Source of the DNA: Planctomycetota bacterium
GTDB lineage: Bacteria > Planctomycetota > J058 > J103
Assembly (NCBI GenBank): GCA_003694875.1
Contig: RFJN01000194.1
Location: 1 to 8,797 of the forward strand
Length of the DNA stretch: 8,797 bases
Reading direction: 5' to 3'
The notes under the pieces were generated by a model, which saw nothing but the letters and a program-made list of their open reading frames with translations, was not told the DNA's origin and did no database searches. The translations under genes and the position numbers were made by a program. Below are positions 1-8,314 of this stretch, in pieces (positions within the stretch are counted from its first letter, which is position 1; each line of letters starts with the position of its first letter).

Positions 1-2
1 CG

Positions 3-44
3 CGCGGGACGGACACAGAGGCCGCACCAGGGGCGAGCGCGTGA
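3..44 (+). CDS. Possible 3' end of an upstream gene (13 codons and stop)
   Basis: The frame starting at base 3 is open and ends at a TGA at 42-44. This TGA overlaps the GTG start of the first ATPase gene as GTGA, a common translational-coupling junction in operons. The visible tail would read RGTDTEAAPGASA. It is too short to assign to any family, and the overlap could be chance. If real, the motor genes belong to an operon that begins upstream of this window. Confidence 0.3.
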   Translation, partial: RGTDTEAAPGASA

Positions 45-1741
45 CACCACTTGGCACCATCCTGATGCAGATGGGGTTCGTGACCCCGTTCGAGGTGCGC
101 GAGGCGCTGGAGAAGCAGCGCCGCGACGGACAGGGCAAGCTCGGCGAGGTGCTGATCCAGCTCGGGCACGCCACCGCCAAGCAGGTCTCGCAGGCGCTCG
201 CGGCCCAGCACGAGATCCCCTGGGTCGATCTGCGCAAGATCGACGTGCCGCCCGAGGTGATCGAGCTCGTGCCGAAGGACGTCGCGGTCGAGCACAACAT
301 CGTGCCGATCGCCAAGAGCGGCCGCTACCTGCGGATCGCCATGGCCGATCCGCTCGATTTCTACAGCCTCGACAACCTGCGCTTCATCCTCAACTCCGAG
401 TTCGAACTCGTGCTCGCGTCGAAGGACGCGGTCCGGGATGCGATCAGCCACCACTACGGCGAGATCACGGGGCTCGGGGAGGTGATCGGCGACCTCACCG
501 CCGAGGACGTCGACGTGCGCGATCTCGACGCGGGTCTCGAGGAGGGGCTCGAGGGCGACGACGCGCCGGTGATCAAGCTCGTGAACCTGATCATCACCGA
601 CGCGGTGCGCAAGCGCGCCTCCGACATCCACATCGAGCCGTTCGAGGACCGGCTGCGCGTGCGCTACCGCATCGACGGGGTGTGCGTCGAGCAGGACTCG
701 CCGCCCAAGCGGCTGCAGGGCCCGATCCTGTCGCGCATCAAGATCATGGCCAAGATGGACATGGCCGAGAAGCGCAAGCCGCAGGACGGCCGCATCAAGA
801 TGGTGATCCAGGGGCGCGAGATCGACTTCCGCGTCTCGGCGCTCCCCGCACGCCACGGCGAGTCCATGGTGCTGCGGGTGCTCGACAAGGAGAAGGCGCT
901 CGTCGATCTGTCCGAACTCGGCTTCCACCACACCGACTACGAGCGCTTCGAGCGGCTGATCAAGCGGCCCAACGGCATCGTGCTCGTGACGGGGCCGACC
1001 GGATCGGGCAAGACCACCACGCTGTATGCGGCGCTCAAGCGGCTCAACCGCCCCGACGTCAAGATCATCACGGCCGAGAACCCGGTCGAGTACAACATCG
1101 ACGGGATCAACCAGGCGCAGGTCAACCACAAGATCGGCTACGACTTCGCGCGCATCCTGCGCGCCATGCTGCGACAGGCGCCCAACGTCATCCTCGTCGG
1201 TGAGATCCGCGACCAGGAGACGGCCAACATCGCGATCCAGGCGGCGCTGACCGGCCACCTCGTGTTCTCGACGCTGCACACCAACGACGCGCCGAGTTCG
1301 GTGGGGCGGCTGATCGACATGGGGGTCAAGCCGTTTCTGTGCGCCTCGGCGATCCTCGCGATCCTCGCGCAGCGGCTCGTGCGCCGGCTGTGCAACGTCT
1401 GCAAGGAGCCGATCGATCCGCCGGAGTCGCTGCTGCGCGCGGTGGGCCTCACGCCCGCCGACATCGGCGACCGGCAGCTGTACGGCCCGGTGGGCTGCGA
1501 GGAGTGCAACGGCACGGGCTATCGCGGGCGGCTCGGCTGCTACGAACTCATGGAGATGACGCCCGAGTTGCGCGAGGCGGTGTTCAACAACGCCAACAAC
1601 CTCGAGCTTCGCGAACTCGCGATCTCGAGCGGCGGCATGACGACGCTGCAGCGCGACGGGTTGCGCAAGGTCCTCGACGGGCTGACGACGATCGAGGAGG
1701 TGTTGCGGATCACCCACCGGCAGGATCTCGTGCTCACCTGA
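41..1741 (+). CDS. GspE/PilB-family T4P/T2SS assembly ATPase, paralogue 1
   Basis: A 566-aa hexameric cytoplasmic ATPase that would power extension of a type IV pilus or T2SS pseudopilus. Residues 3-56 hold two copies of the 24-residue MshEN/T2SSE_N motif (LG-x2-L-x3-G...AL-x2-Q), and the N-domain runs to about 140. The core has Walker A GPTGSGKT (318-325), Asp box TAENPVEY (344-351), Walker B ILVGE (384-388), His box STLHTNDA and a zinc-type tetracysteine (C451/C454, C486/C489). The length is normal for PilB/GspE. Two details differ from the textbook protein: the Asp box has AEN instead of ED, and the segment before Walker B reads RQAPN (378-382) instead of RQDPD. The GTG start is supported by AGGGG at 29-33 and by the N-terminal match to the paralogue at 2926. 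PilB and GspE cannot be separated from sequence alone; the PilT neighbour favours a pilus. Confidence 0.95.
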   Translation: MTPLGTILMQMGFVTPFEVREALEKQRRDGQGKLGEVLIQLGHATAKQVSQALAAQHEIPWVDLRKIDVPPEVIELVPKDVAVEHNIVPIAKSGRYLRIAMADPLDFYSLDNLRFILNSEFELVLASKDAVRDAISHHYGEITGLGEVIGDLTAEDVDVRDLDAGLEEGLEGDDAPVIKLVNLIITDAVRKRASDIHIEPFEDRLRVRYRIDGVCVEQDSPPKRLQGPILSRIKIMAKMDMAEKRKPQDGRIKMVIQGREIDFRVSALPARHGESMVLRVLDKEKALVDLSELGFHHTDYERFERLIKRPNGIVLVTGPTGSGKTTTLYAALKRLNRPDVKIITAENPVEYNIDGINQAQVNHKIGYDFARILRAMLRQAPNVILVGEIRDQETANIAIQAALTGHLVFSTLHTNDAPSSVGRLIDMGVKPFLCASAILAILAQRLVRRLCNVCKEPIDPPESLLRAVGLTPADIGDRQLYGPVGCEECNGTGYRGRLGCYELMEMTPELREAVFNNANNLELRELAISSGGMTTLQRDGLRKVLDGLTTIEEVLRITHRQDLVLT

Positions 1742-1783
1742 GGGTGAGCCGCGCAGCCGGCGGCGAGCAGGGAGAGGCGAGCG

Positions 1784-2908
<1,125 letters not shown>

Positions 2909-2925
2909 ACGGAAAGGCGGGTAGC

Positions 2926-4626
2926 ATGGCACATCGGCCCATCGGCGAGATCCTCGTCGAGATGGATCTGATCACCGAGCACGAGATCGAGGAGGCGCTC
3001 GAGATCCAGCGCGAGCGCGGCGGACTGCTCGGCGAGATCCTGATCGAGCTCGGCTACATCACCGACAAGGACCTGCTGTTCGCGCTCGGGGCGCAGTCCG
3101 GCATGGAGGTGGTCGATCTCGACGAGCTCGAGATCCCGCCCGAGGTGATCGACATGGTGCCGGTCAACTACTGCGAGACCTACGGCATCTGTCCGGTCGC
3201 GCACGACGGCAAGGTGCTCACGATCGCGCTCGCGGATCCGCTCAACGTGAGCGTGCTCGACGACCTGCGGTTTCTGCTCAACTGCGAGGTGCAGGGGGCG
3301 GTCTCGAACCGGGAGGCGGTCGAGCGCGCGATCCGCAAGTACTACGCCGGGCAGACGGGCGACAGCCTCGCCGAGATCATGAACGAGCTCGGCGCCGAGG
3401 ACGTGATGCAGATCGAGGAGGGCGGCGGCTACTCGATCGAGGACCTCGAGAAGCAGGCGAACTCCACGCCGGTGGTGAAGCTGCTCAACCTGATCCTGCT
3501 GCAGGCGATCAAGGACCGGGCGTCCGATATCCACATCGAGCCGTTCGAGAAGGAACTCAAGGTGCGCTACCGGATCGACGGCGTGCTGTACGAGATGATG
3601 CCGCCGCCGGCGCACCTCGCGGCCGCGCTGTGTTCGCGCGTCAAGGTCATGGCCAAGCTCGACATCTCGGAGACGCGTCTGCCGCAGGACGGGCGGATCG
3701 AGCTCAACATCGGCGGGCGGCCGGTCGACCTGCGCGTCTCGACGCTGCCGACCATGTTCGGCGAATCGGTGTGCATGCGGATCCTCGACCGCTCCAACGT
3801 CTCGCTCGACATGAGCCGCATCGGTCTGCGGCCCGAGGAGCACGAGACGCTGCAGGCGCTGCTCGCCAAGCCGAACGGGATCGTGCTCGTGACGGGGCCG
3901 ACCGGCTCCGGCAAGACGACCACCCTCTACTCGGCGCTCAACGGCATCAACGATCCCGAGCGCAAGATCATCACCACCGAGGACCCGGTGGAGTACGACC
4001 TCGACGGGATCGTGCAGGTGCAGATCAACGAGGAGATCGGGCTGACGTACGCCGAGTGCCTGCGCTCGATCCTGCGCCAGGACCCCGATGTGATCCTCGT
4101 GGGCGAGATCCGGGATCTCGAGACCGCGCAGATCGCGATCGAGGCTGCGCTCACCGGCCACCTCGTGCTCTCGACGCTGCACACCAACGATGCCCCGAGC
4201 GTGGTCACGCGCATGATCGATCTCGGGGTGCCGGCGTACCTGCTCGCCGCCACGCTCGAGGCGGTGATCGCGCAGCGGCTCGTGCGCACGATCTGCGAGG
4301 AGTGCAAGGTCGAGTACGAGCCCACCGACGAGGAGCTGTACGAGCTCGATCTCAGCCCCGAGGCGATCGGCGACAAGCGCTTCTACTACGGCAAGGGCTG
4401 CAAGCGCTGCAACGGCTCGGGCTACAAGGGGCGCATGGCGATCTTCGAGATCATGCTGCTCAACGACCGGCTCAAGCAGATGGTGATCGACGGCGCATCG
4501 ACCGGTGATCTGCGCGAGGCGGCGCGGGAGGAGGGCATGCGGCTGTTGCGCGAGTCGGGGCTGCTCGCGATCTACGACGGCAAGACCACCTTCGAGGAAG
4601 TGGTGAAGGAGACGGTGTTGACGTAG
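2926..4626 (+). CDS. GspE/PilB-family T4P/T2SS assembly ATPase, paralogue 2
   Basis: A second 566-aa assembly ATPase, colinear with the one at 41-1741. MshEN-type motifs lie at 5-28 and 34-57. The first copy has Asp14 where glycine is usual, and both copies lack the leading arginine (Pro5, Leu34). The core is canonical: Walker A GPTGSGKT (324-331), Asp box TTEDPVEY (350-357), RQDPD (384-388), Walker B ILVGE (390-394), His box STLHTNDAPS and tetracysteine C457/C460 with C492/C495. The ATG at 2926 was chosen because it follows GGAAAGG (2911-2917) at 8 nt and aligns with the paralogue's start. The same frame is open far upstream, back into the first ATPase gene, but that stretch translates as Arg/Ala-rich shadow sequence. 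Because its catalytic motifs are textbook, this copy is the safer candidate for the main PilB-type motor (inference). Confidence 0.95.
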   Translation: MAHRPIGEILVEMDLITEHEIEEALEIQRERGGLLGEILIELGYITDKDLLFALGAQSGMEVVDLDELEIPPEVIDMVPVNYCETYGICPVAHDGKVLTIALADPLNVSVLDDLRFLLNCEVQGAVSNREAVERAIRKYYAGQTGDSLAEIMNELGAEDVMQIEEGGGYSIEDLEKQANSTPVVKLLNLILLQAIKDRASDIHIEPFEKELKVRYRIDGVLYEMMPPPAHLAAALCSRVKVMAKLDISETRLPQDGRIELNIGGRPVDLRVSTLPTMFGESVCMRILDRSNVSLDMSRIGLRPEEHETLQALLAKPNGIVLVTGPTGSGKTTTLYSALNGINDPERKIITTEDPVEYDLDGIVQVQINEEIGLTYAECLRSILRQDPDVILVGEIRDLETAQIAIEAALTGHLVLSTLHTNDAPSVVTRMIDLGVPAYLLAATLEAVIAQRLVRTICEECKVEYEPTDEELYELDLSPEAIGDKRFYYGKGCKRCNGSGYKGRMAIFEIMLLNDRLKQMVIDGASTGDLREAAREEGMRLLRESGLLAIYDGKTTFEEVVKETVLT

Positions 4627-4691
4627 CCGGAGGCTGCGGTCGGGCGCTCGCGTCGGTGTGGGCGCGGTGCAGCCCGGGCTGTGCGCCGGGC

Positions 4692-4700
4692 GGGGAGAGG
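4692..4700 (+). promoter_or_regulatory. Ribosome binding site that sets the TerB-like gene start
   Basis: GGGGAGAGG sits just ahead of two in-frame ATGs at 4703 and 4709. An in-frame GTG at 4658 would give 15 more residues, but no comparable site precedes it and those residues look non-native (GAVQPGLCAGRGEG). The start is therefore 4703 (GGGGAG at 5 nt) or 4709 (AGG at 8 nt). Confidence 0.6.
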
Positions 4701-4702
4701 GC

Positions 4703-5245
4703 ATGGCCATGATCACGGCGGAGGAGGCGGCGCGGCTGCGGCCCGAGGAGAAGGACGCGATCCTCGACGCGGTGCTCGGCATGGTGTGGAGCGACAGCCG
4801 CGCGCAGGAGGAGGAGGTGCGGCTTCTGCGCCGGATCGCGCGGCACTTCACCGACGAGGACGTCGAGGTGCTGCTGCAGCGCTACGACCACGACCCGGAA
4901 CGGGTCGGGCGCAAGATCGCCGCCTCCGATCTCGGACCGACCGGGCGCCGGGTGCTGCTGCGCCTCATGGCGCTCGTGGCGGCGGCCTCCGATGGGGTCG
5001 AGGAGTCGGAGCTGATCTTCTTTCAGCAGGTGCTGCGTGCGTTCGGCGTGAACGAGCGCGAGCGCGAACGGCTCGAGCGCGCCGCGCACGCCTACATCTA
5101 CGCCGAGGCGGTGCGGGAGGCGCTGCGGACGCGCGGTCTCGATGCCGACCTGTCCGACCTCGAGCCGCTCGCCGAGCGCATGGGCGGCAGCCCGGAGTGG
5201 CGCGCCTCGCTGGTGCGCCACATCCGGATCGAACTGGAGGGGTGA
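4703..5245 (+). CDS. TerB-like (tellurite-resistance B fold) helical protein
   Basis: A 180-aa, all-helical, acidic, soluble protein with no signal peptide or membrane segment. Two segments match the TerB-type pattern of a small-residue/Asp cluster, then Glu, then an amphipathic helix: residues 28-49 (VWSDS...EEEVRLLRRIARHF) and 92-115 (VAAASDGVEESE...VLRAFGV). The second is the clearer match (SDG...E). TerB-fold proteins are thought to bind metal or act as membrane-associated scaffolds, but their biochemistry is poorly known, and no ter operon partners (TerC, TerD) are visible here. The gene lies 76 nt after the second GspE ATPase and 3 nt before the phosphoesterase start, so it is probably in the motor operon and translated together with the phosphoesterase. 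The fold is a pattern-based guess; the function is unknown. Confidence 0.65.
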   Translation: MAMITAEEAARLRPEEKDAILDAVLGMVWSDSRAQEEEVRLLRRIARHFTDEDVEVLLQRYDHDPERVGRKIAASDLGPTGRRVLLRLMALVAAASDGVEESELIFFQQVLRAFGVNERERERLERAAHAYIYAEAVREALRTRGLDADLSDLEPLAERMGGSPEWRASLVRHIRIELEG

Positions 5246-5248
5246 TTG

Positions 5249-6034
5249 GTGGCGCGCACGGCCATCCTGAGTGACATCCATGCGAACATCCGCGCGCTCG
5301 AGGCGGTGCTCGAGGATCTCGAGCGCCGGGGCGACGTCGACCGCATCTTCAGCCTTGGGGACGTGATCGGCTACGGTCCGCGGCCGCTCGAGTGCCTGCA
5401 GCACGCGCGCAACTTCCACCTGCGGCTGCGCGGCAACCACGAGCAGGCGGTGATCCACGGTGCGCGCGACTTCAACGCGATGGCGAAGCGCGCGATCGAC
5501 TGGACCCGGCAGCAGATCCTGCCGCAGCCCGAGCGCCCCACCGCGCAGCAGCTCGCGGACTGGAACCTGGTGACCGGCATGGCCGAGCGGCACCTCGAGG
5601 GCGAGGTGCTGTTCGTGCACGGGGCGCCGCAGGATCCGATCGACGAGTACATCCTGCCCATGGACATCGATCCGGTGCACCGCAGCTACGGCGCCAAGCT
5701 GCACACCGCCTTCCAGCTCACCCCGTCGGTGACGTTCTGCGGCCACAGCCACTTCCCCGCGCTGTACACGCAGGCCGGCGACTACGTCTCGCCGACGCTG
5801 CAGAAGGAGGTGACGGTGCAGCTCGATCCGCGGATCAAGCACATCGTCAACGTGGGCTCGGTGGGCCAGCCGCGCGACGGCGACAACCGTGCGTGCTACG
5901 TGGTGTGGGATGACGAGCGGCGCACGGTGACGTGGCGCCGGGTGCACTACGACATCCAGGACATGTACAACCAGATCTTCGCGATCTCCGCGCTCGACGA
6001 CGTGCTCGGCGAGCGGCTGTTCCGGGGCCAGTGA
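5249..6034 (+). CDS. Calcineurin-like metallophosphoesterase
   Basis: A 261-aa phosphoesterase of the YfcE/MJ0936-like group, with all the dinuclear metal motifs in order: D-x-H (SDIHAN, D9 and H11), GD (GDVIGYGP, D38), GNH (RGNHE, N63 and H64), a histidine in VHGAP (H124) and GHSH (165-168), followed by NVGSVGQPRDGD. These are expected to bind two metal ions and hydrolyse a phosphomonoester or phosphodiester; the substrate cannot be told from sequence. No signal peptide is seen, so it is cytoplasmic. The GTG at 5249 is preferred over the TTG at 5246 because GGAGGGG (5236-5242) lies 6 nt before it; the choice changes one residue. It follows the TerB-like gene with almost no gap and ends 10 nt before a hairpin, which suggests it is the last gene of the first transcription unit. 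A role in pilus or signalling control (for example on nucleotides or phosphoproteins) is speculation. Confidence 0.88.
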   Translation: MARTAILSDIHANIRALEAVLEDLERRGDVDRIFSLGDVIGYGPRPLECLQHARNFHLRLRGNHEQAVIHGARDFNAMAKRAIDWTRQQILPQPERPTAQQLADWNLVTGMAERHLEGEVLFVHGAPQDPIDEYILPMDIDPVHRSYGAKLHTAFQLTPSVTFCGHSHFPALYTQAGDYVSPTLQKEVTVQLDPRIKHIVNVGSVGQPRDGDNRACYVVWDDERRTVTWRRVHYDIQDMYNQIFAISALDDVLGERLFRGQ

Positions 6035-6043
6035 TACGAGCGC

Positions 6044-6076
6044 GCGGTCGCGGGGCGGACGTCGGCTCGCGACCGC
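6044..6076 (+). terminator. GC-rich hairpin after the phosphoesterase gene
   Basis: GCGGTCGCG (6044-6052) and CGCGACCGC (6068-6076) are perfect 9-bp inverted arms around a 15-nt loop, starting 10 nt after the stop codon. No T-tract follows, so this is not a classical intrinsic terminator. It could attenuate transcription, stabilise the mRNA 3' end, or be an operator-like dyad. Confidence 0.4.
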
Positions 6077-6116
6077 CGAGTCCGGGGCGCGGTGGGGCCG
6101 GCAGCCCGCCATGCGC

Positions 6117-6145
6117 TTGCGTGCGTCCCGGGCGGGGGCTACGAT
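6117..6145 (+). promoter_or_regulatory. Candidate sigma-70-type promoter for pilC
   Basis: TTGCGT (6117-6122) and TACGAT (6140-6145) are separated by exactly 17 nt. They match TTGACA at 3/6 and TATAAT at 4/6. GCTACGATAG stands out as the least GC-rich stretch of the gap. A start site near 6152 would give a 5' leader of about 68 nt before the pilC ATG. Its position just after a hairpin supports a separate promoter, but this is prediction only. Confidence 0.45.
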
Positions 6146-6219
6146 AGCGGCCGCAGATCGGGGCTGGGGCGAGGCCGGCGAGCGCCCGCGGGCGGTCGCA
6201 CAATCCACAGGGAGCAGCC

Positions 6220-7554
6220 ATGCCGAGCTACGTCTTCGAGGCGATGGACAGCCGCGGGCAGAAGGTCCGCAAGGAGGTCGAGGCCAGCTCGCGGGACGAG
6301 GCGATCCGGCAGATCCGCCGCATGGGACTGCACCCGACGGCGATCAAGCAGCGTGGCGCCGGTGGCGGCGGCGGGGGGGCGACGAGCGGGCGCAGCTCGA
6401 GCCGCGCAGCGGCGCGCTCGGCGCGCACGAGTGCGCGCACCTCCGGACGGCAGAAGCGGGCGGCGGCGGCCGCCGAGACCGGCGGCGAGAAGAAGAAGAA
6501 GCCGCTCGTGTTCGGCGGGGTGAAGCTCTCCGAACTCACGCACTTCACCACCCAGCTCGCCACGCTGCAGGACGCGGGGCTGCCGCTGGTGCGTTCGCTC
6601 AAGATTCTCGAGGGCCAGCTCAAGCCGAGCCCGCTCAAGTACATGCTCGCCGAGGTCGCCGAGGACGTGGAGAGCGGCTCCACCCTCTCGGACGCGCTCG
6701 CCAAGCACCCCAAGGCGTTCGATCGCCTGTACGTCAACATGGTCAAGGCCGGCGAGGCCGGCGGTGTGCTCGACACGATCCTCGAGCGCCTCGCCGAGTT
6801 CATGGAAAAGAGCCTCAAGCTGCGCAAGAAGGTCGTGGGCGCCATGATCTACCCGATCGTGGTGATCACCGTGGCGGGCCTGATCCTCGGCGGCATCATG
6901 ACGTTCGTGGTGCCGAAGTTCCTCGACATGTTCGAGGAGATGCCCAACGTCGAGGTGCCGTGGCCGACGCTCATGCTCAAGAGCATCTCGGACTTCATCG
7001 GCAGCTACTTCCTCGTGCTGATCGCGCTCCCGTTCGTGATCTGGGCGATCATCAAGGCGATCGGACGCACCGAGGGGGGGCGCATGGCAATCGACCGCTT
7101 CAAGCTCGCCATGCCGCTGTTCGGCACGATCATCAGCAAGTCGACGATCGCGCGCTTCTGCCGCACGCTCGGCACCCTCGTCGCCTCCGGCGTCCCGATC
7201 CTCGAGGCGCTCAACATCGTGAAGGAGACGACCGGCAACGCAGTCGTGACGCGGGCGGTCGACGACGTGCACAACTCGATCCGCGAGGGCGAGTCGATCG
7301 CGCGCCCGCTCGCGGCGAGCGGGGTGTTCGACGACATCATCGTGAACATGGTCGATATCGGCGAGGAGACCGGGGAACTCGACAAGATGCTCGTCAAGGT
7401 CGCGGACAACTACGAGAGCGACGTCGACGTGGCGGTCGAGAGTCTCACGAGCATCATGGAGCCCTTGCTGATCGTGTTCCTCGGTGGCGCGGTGGGCTTC
7501 ATCGTCGTGGCGCTGTTCCTGCCGCTGATCTCGATCCTCGAGGGGATCCAGTAG
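6220..7554 (+). CDS. pilC: PilC/GspF inner-membrane platform protein
   Basis: A 444-aa polytopic protein that forms the inner-membrane base on which assembly and retraction ATPases act. Residues 1-43 are the usual cytoplasmic N-region (YVFEAMDSRGQ...). Two T2SSF repeats follow at about 105-230 and 308-430; compare FTTQLATLQDAGLPLVRSLK with FCRTLGTLVASGVPILEALN, and VNMVKAGEAGGVLD with VNMVDIGEETGELD. Membrane segments are about 207-232, 261-281 and 412-440. The protein is longer than the roughly 400 aa usual for PilC because of a low-complexity linker at 46-94 (six glycines, SART repeats, an alanine run, KKKK). The ATG is preceded by GGGAG (6210-6214) at 5 nt. No second platform gene is visible, so all three upstream ATPases may share it. 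The PilC/GspF distinction rests on the PilT neighbour. Confidence 0.95.
   Translation: MPSYVFEAMDSRGQKVRKEVEASSRDEAIRQIRRMGLHPTAIKQRGAGGGGGGATSGRSSSRAAARSARTSARTSGRQKRAAAAAETGGEKKKKPLVFGGVKLSELTHFTTQLATLQDAGLPLVRSLKILEGQLKPSPLKYMLAEVAEDVESGSTLSDALAKHPKAFDRLYVNMVKAGEAGGVLDTILERLAEFMEKSLKLRKKVVGAMIYPIVVITVAGLILGGIMTFVVPKFLDMFEEMPNVEVPWPTLMLKSISDFIGSYFLVLIALPFVIWAIIKAIGRTEGGRMAIDRFKLAMPLFGTIISKSTIARFCRTLGTLVASGVPILEALNIVKETTGNAVVTRAVDDVHNSIREGESIARPLAASGVFDDIIVNMVDIGEETGELDKMLVKVADNYESDVDVAVESLTSIMEPLLIVFLGGAVGFIVVALFLPLISILEGIQ
6352..6504 (+). repeat. Low-complexity linker coding segment within pilC
   Basis: This stretch codes for residues 45-95 of PilC and is rich in Gly, Ser, Ala, Arg and Lys, with short repeats such as SARTSART. 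It includes a run of seven G (6373-6379). It separates the N-terminal region from the first T2SSF domain. Confidence 0.75.
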
Positions 7555-7591
7555 GCGCGCACGGGCGCGCGCAGCGTGGGGGGAGCGGGCC

Positions 7592-8098
7592 GTGGCAGCC
7601 GGGGTGCGGGTCGTTGCGTGGAAGCGCGAGCGGGCGGGCGAACTCGAGGTGGCCGCTGTGGTGGCGTGTCTGCGCGCCTCGCTGTTGCACCGCCGTCCGC
7701 CCGAGCGCGTGACGGCGGTGCGCGCGCGCGCCATGCTCGAGGACTGGCTCGCGGTGCCGCGCACGGGGGTTCTGCTCGCCCGCCGACCCGGCAAGGAGCC
7801 CGACGGGCTCGCGGTGATCCGCATGCAGCCACCCGCGGTGCGGATCGTCTATCTCGGGGTGCGCGAGCCGCGACAGGGGATCGCGACGGCGCTGCTCGAC
7901 GCGGTGCGGGCGGTGGCCGAACGCCGTCCCGAGACGCGGGAACTGCGGGTGGAGATCGATCCCGCCGACCCGGCGCAGCACGGTTTCTTCGTCGAGCGAC
8001 ACGGGTTCGAGGACGTCTCGGAGCAGCCCCACGGGGGGCGACCGGCCGGCGGGGGCACGCGCGAGTTCCGTCTGGCGGTGGCAGCGACGGGCGGGTGA
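7592..8098 (+). CDS. GNAT-family N-acetyltransferase
   Basis: A 168-aa protein with the Gcn5-related acetyltransferase core. Motif A spans about 84-105: a beta-strand (VRIVYLGV) followed by the acetyl-CoA pyrophosphate loop PRQGIATALL. The loop keeps the key G96-x-A98, although the usual first Q/R of Q/R-x-x-G-x-G/A is Pro93. Motif B contains HGFFVERHGFEDV (130-142), the usual F-Y/V-E-R-x-G-F block. The GTG start lies 7 nt after GGGGGGA (7578-7584). It begins 37 nt after pilC and may be read through from it. The acceptor (small molecule, peptide or protein N-terminus) cannot be predicted. It may be an unrelated passenger rather than part of the pilus module. Confidence 0.8.
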   Translation: MAAGVRVVAWKRERAGELEVAAVVACLRASLLHRRPPERVTAVRARAMLEDWLAVPRTGVLLARRPGKEPDGLAVIRMQPPAVRIVYLGVREPRQGIATALLDAVRAVAERRPETRELRVEIDPADPAQHGFFVERHGFEDVSEQPHGGRPAGGGTREFRLAVAATGG

Positions 8099-8200
8099 CG
8101 GCGCTCGCGGGCGGGGTGCAGATGGCAGGGCGCGCCCCGGGCCGCGGGCCGGTAGGGCGGGGGCTTGTGCCGGCGGCTCGTTTCCCCAGCATCGTGCCCC

Positions 8201-8314
8201 ATGCAACGGACGACACCCGAACACGACGGCCGTGAACGTGGGCGGCCTGGCCTCCTGCAGGCGGTTGCGCTGGCCGTGGGGACCCTGGTCGGTTCGAGCA
8301 TCTTCTCCGTCTTT
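8201..8314 (+). pseudogene. N-terminal remnant of an APC-superfamily permease
   Basis: From the ATG at 8201 the frame gives a short hydrophilic leader, then a first transmembrane helix of APC (amino acid/polyamine) type: ALAVGTLVGSSIFSVF (codons 23-38). This matches the well-known VGxxIGxGIF pattern of that superfamily. Immediately after Phe38 this frame turns Arg-rich, while the next frame reads FGAG, which is what an intact permease would continue with; a 1-nt shift near 8312-8314 fits. Neither frame stays permease-like beyond about 8350, and no Shine-Dalgarno site precedes the ATG. I read it as the decayed or truncated start of a transporter gene. Chance similarity of a 16-residue helix is the alternative. 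Confidence 0.4.

Noticed and set aside
4671..4680. Palindrome AGCCCGGGCT in the gap before the TerB-like gene
   Set aside because: 12 bp at most with no loop, expected by chance at this GC content; not enough for an operator or terminator call.
4472..6208. 578-codon open frame on the - strand
   Set aside because: Antisense shadow of the TerB-like and phosphoesterase genes, which carry clear family motifs on the + strand.
7555..7570. GCGCGC-ACGG-GCGCGC inverted repeat after pilC
   Set aside because: Six alternating GC pairs are common here, there is no T-tract, and the acetyltransferase ribosome site follows at once.
6139..7824. 561-codon open frame on the - strand and a 533-codon + frame over pilC
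   Set aside because: Both overlap pilC, whose T2SSF repeats and membrane helices are unmistakable; the alternatives are compositional shadows.
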